Of a stretch of DNA of 64,000 nucleotides, positions 8,847-16,871 are shown in pieces. The notes below the pieces were generated by a model that had not been told where the DNA came from, did not search any database, and saw only the letters and a list, made by a program, of their open reading frames with translations. Made by a program: the position numbers and the translations under genes. The stretch's first letter is position 1, and each line of letters opens with the position of its first letter. This DNA comes from Paenibacillus glycinis (GTDB lineage: Bacteria; Bacillota; Bacilli; Paenibacillales; Paenibacillaceae): contig NZ_JAAAMV010000006.1 in the NCBI RefSeq assembly GCF_009909185.1, positions 41,553 through 105,552 on the forward strand, read 5' to 3'.

Positions 8847-8886
8847 GCAAGTTAAACTTGCCCCATTATACCGTCCTCGCCGCGAT
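8847..8886 (-). promoter_or_regulatory. Promoter with a 7-1-7 palindromic operator between two COG0523 genes
   Basis: GCAAGTT-A-AACTTGC (8847-8861) is a perfect 7-1-7 inverted repeat. On the minus strand a TATAAT (8864-8869) lies three bases upstream of it, with a weak -35 near 8886, so the palindrome would cover the start of transcription. The 7-1-7 layout is that of Fur, PerR and Zur sites, but the bases differ from the known B. subtilis consensus sequences. Confidence 0.55.
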
Positions 8887-8976
8887 TTTAACAGATGCGC
8901 CGAAAAGGGTGTTATTTCCCGGCCGGGCCGCATATTGTTCATGGAATGTGAACCTTGGGGGGAGGGCGTGGCCAAC

Positions 8977-10206
8977 ATGGAGCAACGTGCAATACCGGTG
9001 GTGGTCTTGAGCGGCTTTCTGGGCAGCGGCAAAACCACGCTGCTGCTAAGGCTGCTGCGGCAGGCCAAATCAAGCGGACTGCGCGCGTCCGTGCTGATGA
9101 ACGAGATCGGCGCGGTCGACGTCGACGGCAAGCAGGTGAGCGGGGAGGCCGCCTATCAGCTGATGGAGCGCATCACGGAAGGCTGCCTCTGCTGCACCAA
9201 GAAGAGCGAGCTCGCGGAGTGCCTGGAGCGGCTCGCGCTGATGCGGCCCGACGTCATCGTCATGGAGCTGACGGGCGTCGCGAATCCCGAAGAAATCGTG
9301 GACGCCATGACCGAGCCGGCCATTATCGACAAAGTCGCGCTGCACCGCATCGTCACGGTGCTGGATGCGGAGCATGCGCTCGATTACAATAGCATCTTCT
9401 CCTCGGACCGCGAGTTGATCCGCACGCTGCGGCGGCAAATCGAGGTCGCCGATATCATCGTTGCCAACAAATTCGACTTGATCTCGAACCGTACCGCCGA
9501 CAAGATCCGCGGGCTCGCGCAGAGCCGCAACGCCTCCGCCCGATTCGTCAGCGCCGTGCGGTGCGAGCTGGACGCCGCCGTCATCCTGGACGGCATCGCC
9601 GCCGCGGGCGAGCGCCGCCAGCCCGTGATCTCCGGCATGCGGGCTTCGGCCGCCGGCATGCGCGTCCCGGCCGGCACGGCGAGGGCGGCAACCCCTTCGC
9701 CGCAAGCGACGAGCGGGCCGGCGGGCGCCCGGCCGCGCACGGAGCCGGTTGCCCCGCCGACCGGCAGCGGGCAAGGAGCCGCGCCGCTGGCCGCGCGCGT
9801 ATCCGTCAAGTCCGCGAACGGCGGCTTGACGGAGGCCAAGAGCGATACGCCGGCAGCAGCGGGCAACGCCGAAGACGTCTCGGCCGCCGCCATCGCGAAC
9901 AAACCCGCCGCTGGCCCGTCGTTCTCCCGCATCCGGACGGCGGCGATCTATCCGGACACGGACGGCGGCGCCGTCACCCGCCGCCAGTTCGAAGCCTTCA
10001 TCGGCGGACGCGGCAACGGCTGCCTGCGCGCCAAAGGCTACATGCCGTACGGCAAGGACGGAGCCCTGATGCTGTTCCAGCTGGCTGGCAAGCGGATCGA
10101 ATGGTCGCCGAGCGCGTACGGCGGCGCGCCGTACTTCGTGATGATCGGAATCGATCTCGACGAGGCGAAGATCAAGCAGGAGTGGGAGCGGCTTGCGAGC
10201 AAATAG
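8977..10206 (+). CDS. COG0523/CobW-type GTPase with an Ala/Pro-rich linker
   Basis: 409 residues. Walker A GFLGSGKTTLLLRL at residue 12, the metal motif CLCC near 70, ELTGVANPEEIVDAM, and NKFDL mark the COG0523 G domain. Between residues 215 and 315 is a low-complexity Ala/Pro/Gly/Thr linker with no His cluster, the opposite of the neighbouring paralogue. The CobW C-terminal domain then runs from IRTAAIYPDT to the end. The start is placed at ATG 8977 because GGGGGGAGG (8957-8965) is 11 bases upstream; ATG 8941 and GTG 8968 are in frame but badly spaced. Probably a metal chaperone with a different client or metal from its divergent partner. Confidence 0.85.
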   Translation: MEQRAIPVVVLSGFLGSGKTTLLLRLLRQAKSSGLRASVLMNEIGAVDVDGKQVSGEAAYQLMERITEGCLCCTKKSELAECLERLALMRPDVIVMELTGVANPEEIVDAMTEPAIIDKVALHRIVTVLDAEHALDYNSIFSSDRELIRTLRRQIEVADIIVANKFDLISNRTADKIRGLAQSRNASARFVSAVRCELDAAVILDGIAAAGERRQPVISGMRASAAGMRVPAGTARAATPSPQATSGPAGARPRTEPVAPPTGSGQGAAPLAARVSVKSANGGLTEAKSDTPAAAGNAEDVSAAAIANKPAAGPSFSRIRTAAIYPDTDGGAVTRRQFEAFIGGRGNGCLRAKGYMPYGKDGALMLFQLAGKRIEWSPSAYGGAPYFVMIGIDLDEAKIKQEWERLASK

Positions 10207-10262
10207 GGGCAGGCCGAAACGATTTTACGGCTAAGCGCCGTTCATGCCCATGGCACAAAAGC

Positions 10263-10286
10263 GAGGTCGACCGCCGGTCGGCCTCT
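10263..10286 (+). terminator. Hairpin between the COG0523 gene and the MFS gene
   Basis: GAGGTCGACC-gcc-GGTCGGCCTC (one G-U pair) followed by TTT. The rest of 10207-10511 shows no gene. Confidence 0.55.
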
Positions 10287-10511
10287 TTGGTTCGCGTCGA
10301 TCGGCAGCGCCCTCAGACCCCGAAATCCCGTGCCCGATGGATCTGCGCCGCGGCCCGAGCCCCTATTATTTCAAGCCTAGCCGCCTCCGACTCGCGCCGC
10401 CTGCTCCCGCCTGGCCGGAGACAATGCGGAATTTCATGGAGGATTTGACCGAGCCGCATGGAACTACTTATAGAACGACAACAGCCACGAGCTGCACGAA
10501 GGAAGGTTCAT

Positions 10512-11675
10512 ATGCCGGTCAAACTCGTTTATTTCCTGTTCTTCTACGTGTTCTTCTACATGGGCAACGCCGTCTACGGCACATTCATTCCGCTCTACTT
10601 TCAACATGTCGGCTTCACCCAATCGCAGATCGGAACCTTGCTCGGGCTCGGACCGCTGATCGCGATCCTGGCTCAGCCGCTCTGGGGCTTGTACAGCGAT
10701 CGCGCCAAAACGAAAAACAGCGTCCTGCTGCTCCTGCTCGCCTGCACGGGACTTTCGGTGCTGCTGTATCCGCTGACCAATCAGTTCGTGCTCCTGCTCG
10801 TGTTCATCTGCATCTTCACGTTCTTCCAGTCTTCCATCTTCGCGCTGAGCGACGCGGTCACGCTGGAGGCGCTGGACAAGCGCGGCAGGGGGAATTTCAG
10901 CCTCATCCGGCTCGGCGGAACGGTCGGCTTCGCGATCATGTCGATCGTGTTCGGCGTCATTGCCGAGAAGCGCATCGATCTGCTGTTCGCCGTCTATGCC
11001 GCCATTCTGGCGGTCTGCTTCCTGCTTGCCCTCCGCTTTCCCGCCATCGAAGGCCATCAGGCAAGCAGCCGCAAAATGTCGGTCTGGGTGCTGTTCAAGA
11101 ACCGGCGGTTGATGCTGTACATCGGGGCGAACTTCGTTTTTCAGGTCACGCTGGGCTATTATTACGCCTTCTTCCCGCTCTACTTCAAGGAGCTCGGAGG
11201 AGACAGCGCCTGGCTCGGCTGGTCGATGGTCATCTCGTCCATCAGCGAGGTGCCGTTCCTGCTCCTGTCGAGCCGGATCTTCAAGCGCGTGCAGACCTGG
11301 CATATTCTGCTCGGCGCCGGAGCGGCCGCGGCGCTTCGCTGGTACCTGTTCTCGGCGATCCACAGCGCGGCCTGGCTGCTCCCCGCCCAAGCGCTGCACG
11401 GGCTGATCTTCATCGTGCTGTCGGTGACGATGGCGAACGTCATCAACAAGGAAGTTCCGAACGAGCTGAAGGCAAGCGGACAAACGTTGAACGGCCTGCT
11501 GACCTTGGGCGTCGCCCGCATCATCGGGAGCTTGGCCGGCGGCGTGGCCAGCGAAGCTTTCGGCATGCGCAGCATGTTCTTGTACAATTCGATACTCGCG
11601 TTGGTATGCATTCTCGTGTTCGGGATCGTCTTTCAATTGCAGCAGGGCAAAGACGCGGCGATCTTGCGCGGCTGA
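10512..11675 (+). CDS. MFS transporter (MFS_1-like / nucleoside-LacY type)
   Basis: About 387 residues with twelve hydrophobic segments and a short cytoplasmic loop after helix 6. The N-terminus MPVKLVYFLFFYVFFYMGNA leads into GFTQSQIGTLLGLG, and the helix 2-3 loop reads QPLWGLYSDRAKTKN, the MFS A-motif equivalent. SLIRLGGTVGF in the middle and GALYNSIL-like C-terminal helices resemble the MFS_1_like group that includes sugar and nucleoside proton symporters. Substrate cannot be read from sequence. The start at 10512 follows AAGGAAGG; the track-like longer frame from 10458 lacks a ribosome site. Confidence 0.85.
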   Translation: MPVKLVYFLFFYVFFYMGNAVYGTFIPLYFQHVGFTQSQIGTLLGLGPLIAILAQPLWGLYSDRAKTKNSVLLLLLACTGLSVLLYPLTNQFVLLLVFICIFTFFQSSIFALSDAVTLEALDKRGRGNFSLIRLGGTVGFAIMSIVFGVIAEKRIDLLFAVYAAILAVCFLLALRFPAIEGHQASSRKMSVWVLFKNRRLMLYIGANFVFQVTLGYYYAFFPLYFKELGGDSAWLGWSMVISSISEVPFLLLSSRIFKRVQTWHILLGAGAAAALRWYLFSAIHSAAWLLPAQALHGLIFIVLSVTMANVINKEVPNELKASGQTLNGLLTLGVARIIGSLAGGVASEAFGMRSMFLYNSILALVCILVFGIVFQLQQGKDAAILRG

Positions 11676-11738
11676 GCCGACATTGAAGCAAAAAGCGATG
11701 CGGCGGCCGAGTTCGCCGAAGCGACCATGACCAACCAA

Positions 11739-11775
11739 AGAGCCTCCACCTCCGCGCTGCGGAAATGAAGGCTCT
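11739..11775 (-). terminator. Terminator hairpin of the sdpR-sdpI-type operon
   Basis: AGAGCCT and AGGCTCT arms, T-run on the minus strand (CTCTTTGG). Lies between the convergent MFS and SdpI-like genes. Confidence 0.55.
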
Positions 11776-11828
11776 TCGTCTGCGCTCGCGATTGTACGAA
11801 TGCTCGCCGGCTATCCTTTGCATGCTTT

Positions 11829-12467
11829 TCATTCTTTCAGGCGGGCAAACAATACATAAGAGTAAACGACCGGAATGAGCGACGCGACGACAATGGCCGA
11901 GAGGAACACGACGATCGGGACGGTGCCGTCGAAGAATGCCGCGATCAGCGATATGAAGCCGCCGAGCATCATGAGCGGACCGGCGATCCGGTGGGTTCTC
12001 CGCCACACTTCCTCGTTGGCCAGCGTCCACGGCGTGCGTATGCCGAACATATAATTTTGCCGCACCTGCGTGATGTAGTTGCCCATGACGGCGAACAGCA
12101 GGCCGAGCGCGATCATGACGATTTTCCGCATGTCGACGTGGTAGCCGAGGTTGTAGGCCACCATGGCCCAGCCAGCCGCTCCCAGGAGCAGCGTCACGCC
12201 AAGGCGGGTCACTTCGAAAGCCCTCCCGAAGTTTCGATAGTTCGCCCGCTTCGGATCCAGGCTCCGGCTGACGCGCAGCAGAAGCGGCACAAGACCGAGC
12301 AGCGCCAATACGAGGATCGCCCAGCCTTTATCCATCGTGCCGTTTACCTCGTTGCCCGGCCCGAAATGCGTCGCCATCGTGTCCGGCAGCCGGTTATATA
12401 GAATCAAGGCGCCGATCGCCGGAGAAAGACCGATCAACAGGTACAACGCTTCCCGTTTATTGCTCAT
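11829..12467 (-). CDS. SdpI-family membrane protein
   Basis: 212 residues with six hydrophobic segments. The first third (LPDTMATHFGPGNEVNGTMDK) is the DUF1648 signature, and the second half (NYMFGIRTPWTLANEEVWRRTHRIAGPLMMLGG split across helices) is the SdpI immunity signature. In B. subtilis SdpI protects cells against the SdpC killing toxin and, with the toxin bound, traps the SdpR repressor at the membrane. AAGGAG is seven bases before ATG 12467. The gene overlaps the upstream ArsR-type regulator by 11 bases, so the two are translationally coupled. No sdpABC toxin genes are nearby. Confidence 0.88.
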   Translation of the reverse strand: MSNKREALYLLIGLSPAIGALILYNRLPDTMATHFGPGNEVNGTMDKGWAILVLALLGLVPLLLRVSRSLDPKRANYRNFGRAFEVTRLGVTLLLGAAGWAMVAYNLGYHVDMRKIVMIALGLLFAVMGNYITQVRQNYMFGIRTPWTLANEEVWRRTHRIAGPLMMLGGFISLIAAFFDGTVPIVVFLSAIVVASLIPVVYSYVLFARLKE

Positions 12468-12741
12468 CGTCATGCTCCTTCCCTTCTTTCCCGAGAATGT
12501 GAAACATCCAGCCGATGACGTCCTCGACGACCGTCGTATGCAGCGAGTACATGATGCTCTGGCCCTGCCGTTCGTCCAGCACCAGCCCCGCCTGCTTCAG
12601 GATGTTGAGGTGGTGGGAGATGCTCGGCTTGCTGATATTGAATTGGTCGGCGACCTCGCCGGCGCTCATGCTTCGGTCCCGAAGCAGACGCAGAATCTGG
12701 CGCCGGGTCGGGTCGGCCAACGCTTTGAAGGCATCGTTCAA
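12457..12741 (-). CDS. ArsR-family repressor, SdpR-like
   Basis: 94 residues. The winged helix reads ALADPTRRQILRLLRDR, then SAGEVADQFNISKPSISHHL as the recognition helix, and LVLDERQGQSIMYSL as the wing; no cysteine pairs for metal sensing are present. This is the SdpR type of autorepressor. Translation starts at a TTG (12739-12741), with AAGGGGTG upstream; no in-frame ATG gives a complete N-terminus. It is first in the operon and overlaps the SdpI-like gene, so its likely job is to repress itself and sdpI until the membrane protein sequesters it. Confidence 0.87.
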   Translation of the reverse strand: MNDAFKALADPTRRQILRLLRDRSMSAGEVADQFNISKPSISHHLNILKQAGLVLDERQGQSIMYSLHTTVVEDVIGWMFHILGKEGKEHDDEQ

Positions 12742-12759
12742 ATCCTCTTCACCCCTTTA

Positions 12760-12825
12760 TTAGAGATTTAGAATATTATCTAAATATCTAATAAGAGCAT
12801 ACGATTATCCCGCTGCCGTTGTCAA
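12760..12825 (-). promoter_or_regulatory. Sigma-A promoter and palindromic operator of the sdpR-like operon
   Basis: On the minus strand TTGACA (12820-12825), an 18-base spacer and TATGCT (12796-12801) are followed at once by a long palindrome (12760-12791): TTAGAT-ATTTAGA-TAATAT-TCTAAAT-CTCTAA. The core ATTTAGA-N6-TCTAAAT is perfect. A dimer bound here would cover the transcription start, as expected for ArsR/SdpR autoregulation. Confidence 0.75.
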
Positions 12826-12855
12826 CGGCAGGCGCACGTTCCGCGCGCTTCATCG

Positions 12856-12902
12856 GCAAAAAGGACCGCCGGGCCACCTTGCGATGGCTCCGGCAGTCCT
12901 TG
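12856..12902 (-). terminator. Terminator of uxaC
   Basis: AAGGACTGCCGG and CCGGCGGTCCTT arms on the minus strand, then TTTTTG. Confidence 0.8.
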
Positions 12903-12919
12903 CGCCCCAATCAAAACAA

Positions 12920-14329
12920 TCAAAACCTGAAGTACGCCTTCGCGTTCTCGTAGCAGACGCCCTGTACGATCTCGCGCAGCAAGGCTTCGTCGTCCGGCGC
13001 CTCGCCCTGTTCGACCCATTCGCCGAGCAGGTTGCAGAAGACGCGGCGGAAGTATTCGTGCCGCGTGTACGACAGGAAGCTGCGGGAATCCGTCAGCATC
13101 CCGACGAAGCGAGGCAGCAGTCCCATGTTGCCGAGCGATTTCAGCTGCTCCAGCATGCCGTCCTTCGTGTCGTTGAACCACCAGGCGGAGCCGAGCTGGA
13201 TTTTGCCCGGCACGCCTCCGCCCTGGAAGCTGCCGATGAGCGCCGCCAGCACGTCGTTGTCCGTCGGATTGATCGAATAGACGATCGTGCGGGGCAGCCG
13301 GTCCGTCTCGTCCATCCGGTCCAGCAGGCGGACGAGCGGTCCCGCGACGGGGCTGTCGCCGATGGAATCGAAGCCGGTGTCCGGACCGAGCGAAGCGAAC
13401 TGGCGGGCGTTGTTGTTGCGCTGCGCGTTGATATGGTACTGCATCGACCATCCCAGCTCCGCGTAGAGCCGGCCCAGGAACAGCAGCGTATGCGTCTTGT
13501 ATATGCGCTCTTCTTCGAGCGACACGCCTTCCCCGAGCAGCGCCTTTTCGTAAATGGAGGCCGCTTCCTCGCGCGTCGTCTCCGCCCACGGCACGTAATC
13601 CAGCGCATGGTCGGACACGCGTCCGCCGACGGCGTGAAAATGCCTCGCCCGCGATTCCAGCGCTTGCAGCAGATCGTCGTAAGAAGCCAGCTTCCGCTGC
13701 GCCGATTCGCCGAGCTTCTGCAGATAACCGAGATACGCCGGACGGTTGATTTCGAGCGCCTTGTCCGGACGGAAGGAAGGCAGCACGCGGAAGCCGAGCT
13801 CGGACGCCTGCGACGCGAGCAGCACGTGATGCTCCAGCGAATCCGCCGGATCGTCCGTCGTGCAGACGACCTCTACACCCGCGCCGCGAATGAAGTCCTG
13901 CACGGCGAAGCCGCCGCCCCGCAGCTTGGCATTGGCCTTCTCCCAGATCGCGGGCGCGTTCCGCTCGTTGATCAGCTCCTCGATGCCGAACAGCCGCCGC
14001 AGCTCCAGATGCGACCAATGGTAGAGCGGGTTGCCGACCGTCATCGGCACGGTGCGGGCATACGCCAGGAAGCGGTCGTAATCGCTGACGCCTTCGCCGC
14101 CGGTAATGTATTTCTCCTCGACGCCGTTCGCCCGCATCGCCCGCCATTTGTAATGATCGCCGTACAGCCATACTTCGGTCAGGTTGGCATACGTGCGGTT
14201 CTCGTAAATCTCCTGCTGGCTCAAATGGCAGTGATAATCGATGATGGGCATGGCGGCCGCATAATCGTGGTATAACCGTTTGGCCGTCTCGTTGCGCAGC
14301 ATGAAATCGCGATCCATAAACGCTTTCAT
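12920..14329 (-). CDS. uxaC: Glucuronate isomerase
   Basis: 469 residues, the usual UxaC length. It converts glucuronate to fructuronate (and galacturonate to tagaturonate) in uronate breakdown in the cytosol. Visible family features are FMLRNETAKRLYHDYA at the N-terminus, IIDYHCHLSQQEIYENR (amidohydrolase-like first strand with HCH), MRANGVEEKYITG, and LGSAWWFNDTKDGML with GMLTDSRSFLSYTRHEYFRR near the C-terminus. No strong ribosome site is seen before ATG 14329 or ATG 14317. A divergent AraC-type regulator begins 148 bases away and is a plausible regulator. The partner genes uxuA or kdgK are not in this window. Confidence 0.95.
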   Translation of the reverse strand: MKAFMDRDFMLRNETAKRLYHDYAAAMPIIDYHCHLSQQEIYENRTYANLTEVWLYGDHYKWRAMRANGVEEKYITGGEGVSDYDRFLAYARTVPMTVGNPLYHWSHLELRRLFGIEELINERNAPAIWEKANAKLRGGGFAVQDFIRGAGVEVVCTTDDPADSLEHHVLLASQASELGFRVLPSFRPDKALEINRPAYLGYLQKLGESAQRKLASYDDLLQALESRARHFHAVGGRVSDHALDYVPWAETTREEAASIYEKALLGEGVSLEEERIYKTHTLLFLGRLYAELGWSMQYHINAQRNNNARQFASLGPDTGFDSIGDSPVAGPLVRLLDRMDETDRLPRTIVYSINPTDNDVLAALIGSFQGGGVPGKIQLGSAWWFNDTKDGMLEQLKSLGNMGLLPRFVGMLTDSRSFLSYTRHEYFRRVFCNLLGEWVEQGEAPDDEALLREIVQGVCYENAKAYFRF

Positions 14330-14477
14330 AATCGGGCAGACACCGTCCTTTTTCCGGAATATTCACTCTCAGCATACCGCAACATTTGCGTGCATTCGCG
14401 GCTTTTCTTGCCGAATGCCATTTATAATTCACCTATTTTGCGCTACACTCGACCTATCGGGAAACGGAGGCGCAGCC

Positions 14478-15335
14478 ATGAAGCTCAGACCGGACCAGCC
14501 CGTCACCTTCGGCGACGAGGACCGCGATTTCTATATCCAGCAGGTTCACCGGACCAAGCCGTTCGGGCGAACCAACCATTATCACCCGACCTACGAAATC
14601 TATTATTTGGCGTCGGGAGAGCGGGTTCACTTCATCGATCAGCGGACCGTGCGCCTGACCGCGGGGAATCTCGTGCTCGTCAGCAAGCATGTCGTCCACA
14701 ACTCGTCGGACATCGGCCCGCCGGAGCACGAGCGCGTCGTCATTAATTTCAGCGACGCCTTTCTAGGCGCCGGCCATCCGCTTCACGATCCGCTGTTGTT
14801 CGGGGCGTTCGCGCGACGTTCGGTCCTGCTCAAGCTGAATTCGCAGGAACGCTTCTTCGTGGAGCAGCTGCTGGCCAAAATGGTCGCGGAAGCCGCCCAA
14901 GAACGGCCCGGCCGCGAGCTCTACCTGCGCGTGCTGCTCACGGAGCTGCTGCTCTTCGCCGCGCGGCATCCGGTCGACGAGCGGCCGGAGACGCCGGACC
15001 AGCAGAGCCCGCTCCATCAGAAAATCACCGAGATCGCCGCGTATATCAACGGGCATTTCACGGCGAAGCTGATGCTGCCGGATCTCGCCAGGCGGTTCTT
15101 CGTCAGTCCGTATTATCTGAGCCGCTCCTTCAAAGCCGTCACCGGGTTCACGCTGATCGAATACGTCAACCTGACCCGCATCCGCGAGGCGCAGCGGCTG
15201 CTCCGGGAGACGGAGCTGAAGATCATCGCCGTGGCCGAGCGGACGGGCTTCGAGAGCGCCGGGCACTTCGACCGGATGTTCAAGAAGCTGACGGGCACGA
15301 CGCCGCTGCAGTACCGGAAGCTGAGCCGGCTGTAA
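14478..15335 (+). CDS. AraC-family transcriptional regulator
   Basis: 285 residues. An N-terminal cupin domain (RTNHYHPTYEIYYLASGERV, then RLTAGNLVLVSKHVVH) is followed by two helix-turn-helix units, LMLPDLARRFFVSPYYLSRSF and IIAVAERTGFESAGHFDRMF, with the family end GTTPLQYRKL. GGAGG (14466-14470) sets the start at 14478; the open frame extends further up without a ribosome site. It diverges from uxaC, so it probably responds to a uronate or an oligosaccharide and controls uxaC; that is inference from position only. Confidence 0.9.
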   Translation: MKLRPDQPVTFGDEDRDFYIQQVHRTKPFGRTNHYHPTYEIYYLASGERVHFIDQRTVRLTAGNLVLVSKHVVHNSSDIGPPEHERVVINFSDAFLGAGHPLHDPLLFGAFARRSVLLKLNSQERFFVEQLLAKMVAEAAQERPGRELYLRVLLTELLLFAARHPVDERPETPDQQSPLHQKITEIAAYINGHFTAKLMLPDLARRFFVSPYYLSRSFKAVTGFTLIEYVNLTRIREAQRLLRETELKIIAVAERTGFESAGHFDRMFKKLTGTTPLQYRKLSRL

Positions 15336-15590
15336 CCGGGCTTCGAAGCTGCCAGCTTCATGTCATTTAAATTAACATTGGAAACGCTATTCATCTAGCC
15401 AAGGCAGCGCGATTGCGCTATACTTTTCGAATACGGGCGATCGGGTGCGCCGAACGGGCAAGGTCGGGATATTGGCTTTCTTCGTTCCGCGTTAGGCTTT
15501 CTGCATTCTGCTTGCTGCTTCGCCGCCGTCGCAGGCATTCGACCTGCCAATGAAAAACACTCCCGCCGATGAATCGAGGTGCATCCTAGC

Positions 15591-15758
15591 ATGAGTCCGC
15601 GTTTGATGGTAATCGTCAGCATCTTCTTTATCGGATACGGAATCGTCGATATTTTGTTCGTGAATGTGATCCTCGGCGTCGTCCTGCTTCTTGTCGGCGT
15701 CTGGATGAACTACGGCGCCTACAAGAAACGCAAGGCCGCGCGCCAAACGAAGGAATAG
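15591..15758 (+). CDS. Small membrane protein, 55 residues
   Basis: A short gene: ATG at 15591, stop TAG at 15756-15758, with GAGGTG nine bases upstream. The protein has two hydrophobic stretches (LMVIVSIFFIGYGIVDILF and VILGVVLLLVGVWMNYGAY) split by a short VN turn, then a basic tail KKRKAARQTKE. That is the layout of a hairpin membrane protein with its tail in the cytosol. I do not recognise a family. A very strong terminator follows 28 bases after the stop, which supports it being a real transcription unit. Confidence 0.7.
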   Translation: MSPRLMVIVSIFFIGYGIVDILFVNVILGVVLLLVGVWMNYGAYKKRKAARQTKE

Positions 15759-15785
15759 CGCCGGCTTGGCCGGCCTCCTTCCTGC

Positions 15786-15831
15786 AACAACAAACAAGCA
15801 GTCTCCCTCGGGAGACTGCTTGTTTGTTGTT
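15786..15831. terminator. Very long perfect hairpin terminator
   Basis: Two 22-base arms (AACAACAAACAAGCAGTCTCCC and its exact complement) separated by only TC. Ends in TTGTTGTT on one strand and the equivalent on the other, so it can stop transcription from both the small membrane protein gene and the convergent 15916-16743 gene. Confidence 0.8.
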
Positions 15832-15915
15832 AATTATTGCTGCCGCGCGCCTGTGCCGGCTCCCGCGCTGCGTTCATAGCCTCGCCGCCGGTACCTGTCC
15901 GGCTGTCCGGCTGGC

Positions 15916-16743
15916 TCAGTGCAACAGCCGGAGCATTTGCACGACCGGACGTCCGTCGCCGCTCAGCCTGATCTCGCGGCTGCGAAGCTGGGATGAGCCG
16001 TCCCCGTCAAGGAATATGCCGTTCGCGAGCTTGCCCGCGCCGATCCGTTCCACGATCGCGGACCGGAAATCGGCCAGCGTCCCTTTCGTCGCGCTGACGA
16101 TCAAGTACAGGCTGCCGGCGGTGTCGTATACGGCCGCCGAGCGAAGCCGCTCATCCTCGATGTTCGGCGCCCGCTCGTCCTGGACCCGCTGCCGCCATGC
16201 ATCGTCCCGGTCCAGGCTCATGCTGATGCCGCCCTGCGCCCAGTACCGGGAACGGTCCGTCACCTGCAGCTCCGCCTCCCGGCTGGCCGTCTGCACGCTC
16301 AGCCGATCGGTCGCGCCGTCCCAGACAAGCGTGCCGCGCGCATACTTGGCATTGACGTCCCCAGCTCCGTAATACCCGGGCGCCGCATTGACGGGCATGC
16401 CGTCCGCGACCGCGATGCTGAGCAGCGCGTCCTCGTAGAAGAACCCGCCGTTCACGCCGTAATACGGCCCCGTCGTTACATTGGCATGAACCGCGGCCGG
16501 GCGGACATTGCCAGGCCGCGTGATCATGTAATGCAGCTCCATCCCGTTCGCGGCCGTCGCTTGGCCGTACGCATAGTCGTGCGGCATGTTCAGCTCCTCG
16601 TCCCGAGGCTGGCCGCCGAACGGACGGACGAGCAGGAAAGCCGCCGCGCCGAGGAGGAACGCGAATGCCAAGCTGCCGCAGATCATGGGCAGGAGGAGCG
16701 ATTTTTTCGGTTTTGCCTCCGTGAGGGTCGGTTCGTTCGTCAT
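15916..16743 (-). CDS. Membrane-anchored phosphodiester glycosidase-like (NAGPA domain) protein
   Basis: 275 residues. A basic N-terminus (AKPKKS) and one transmembrane helix at residues 15-38 (LLLPMICGSLAFAFLLGAAA...) anchor an outside domain. The domain shows GVNGGFFYEDALLSIAV near residue 97 and IFLDGDGSSQLRSREI near 242, the two glycine/aspartate signatures of the NAGPA (PF09992) fold found in phosphodiester glycosidases and wall-associated proteins. In Firmicutes such proteins may act on wall polymers, but the substrate is unknown. Single gene, upstream of and separate from the SLH protein gene. Confidence 0.75.
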   Translation of the reverse strand: MTNEPTLTEAKPKKSLLLPMICGSLAFAFLLGAAAFLLVRPFGGQPRDEELNMPHDYAYGQATAANGMELHYMITRPGNVRPAAVHANVTTGPYYGVNGGFFYEDALLSIAVADGMPVNAAPGYYGAGDVNAKYARGTLVWDGATDRLSVQTASREAELQVTDRSRYWAQGGISMSLDRDDAWRQRVQDERAPNIEDERLRSAAVYDTAGSLYLIVSATKGTLADFRSAIVERIGAGKLANGIFLDGDGSSQLRSREIRLSGDGRPVVQMLRLLH

Positions 16744-16871
16744 GCCGTCGCAACCTCTTCGCGCTAGCGCGTGGAATGTCGTTCCTTTCCTCCATTGTAA
16801 AGGAATCGCGCGCGTAAAGGAATTGCGTTCCGGTCACGAACGGCCGGCGATTCTTCGAGGCGCTTGCTTCT

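Noticed and set aside
7599..8855. 418-residue plus frame with hydrophobic Val/Met stretches
   Set aside because: Shadow of the His-rich COG0523 gene; the apparent helices mirror His/Asp codons.
15371..15386. Catabolite-response (cre) site resembling TGGAAACGCTATTC
   Set aside because: Two mismatches in key positions, and it lies downstream of a gene rather than at a promoter.
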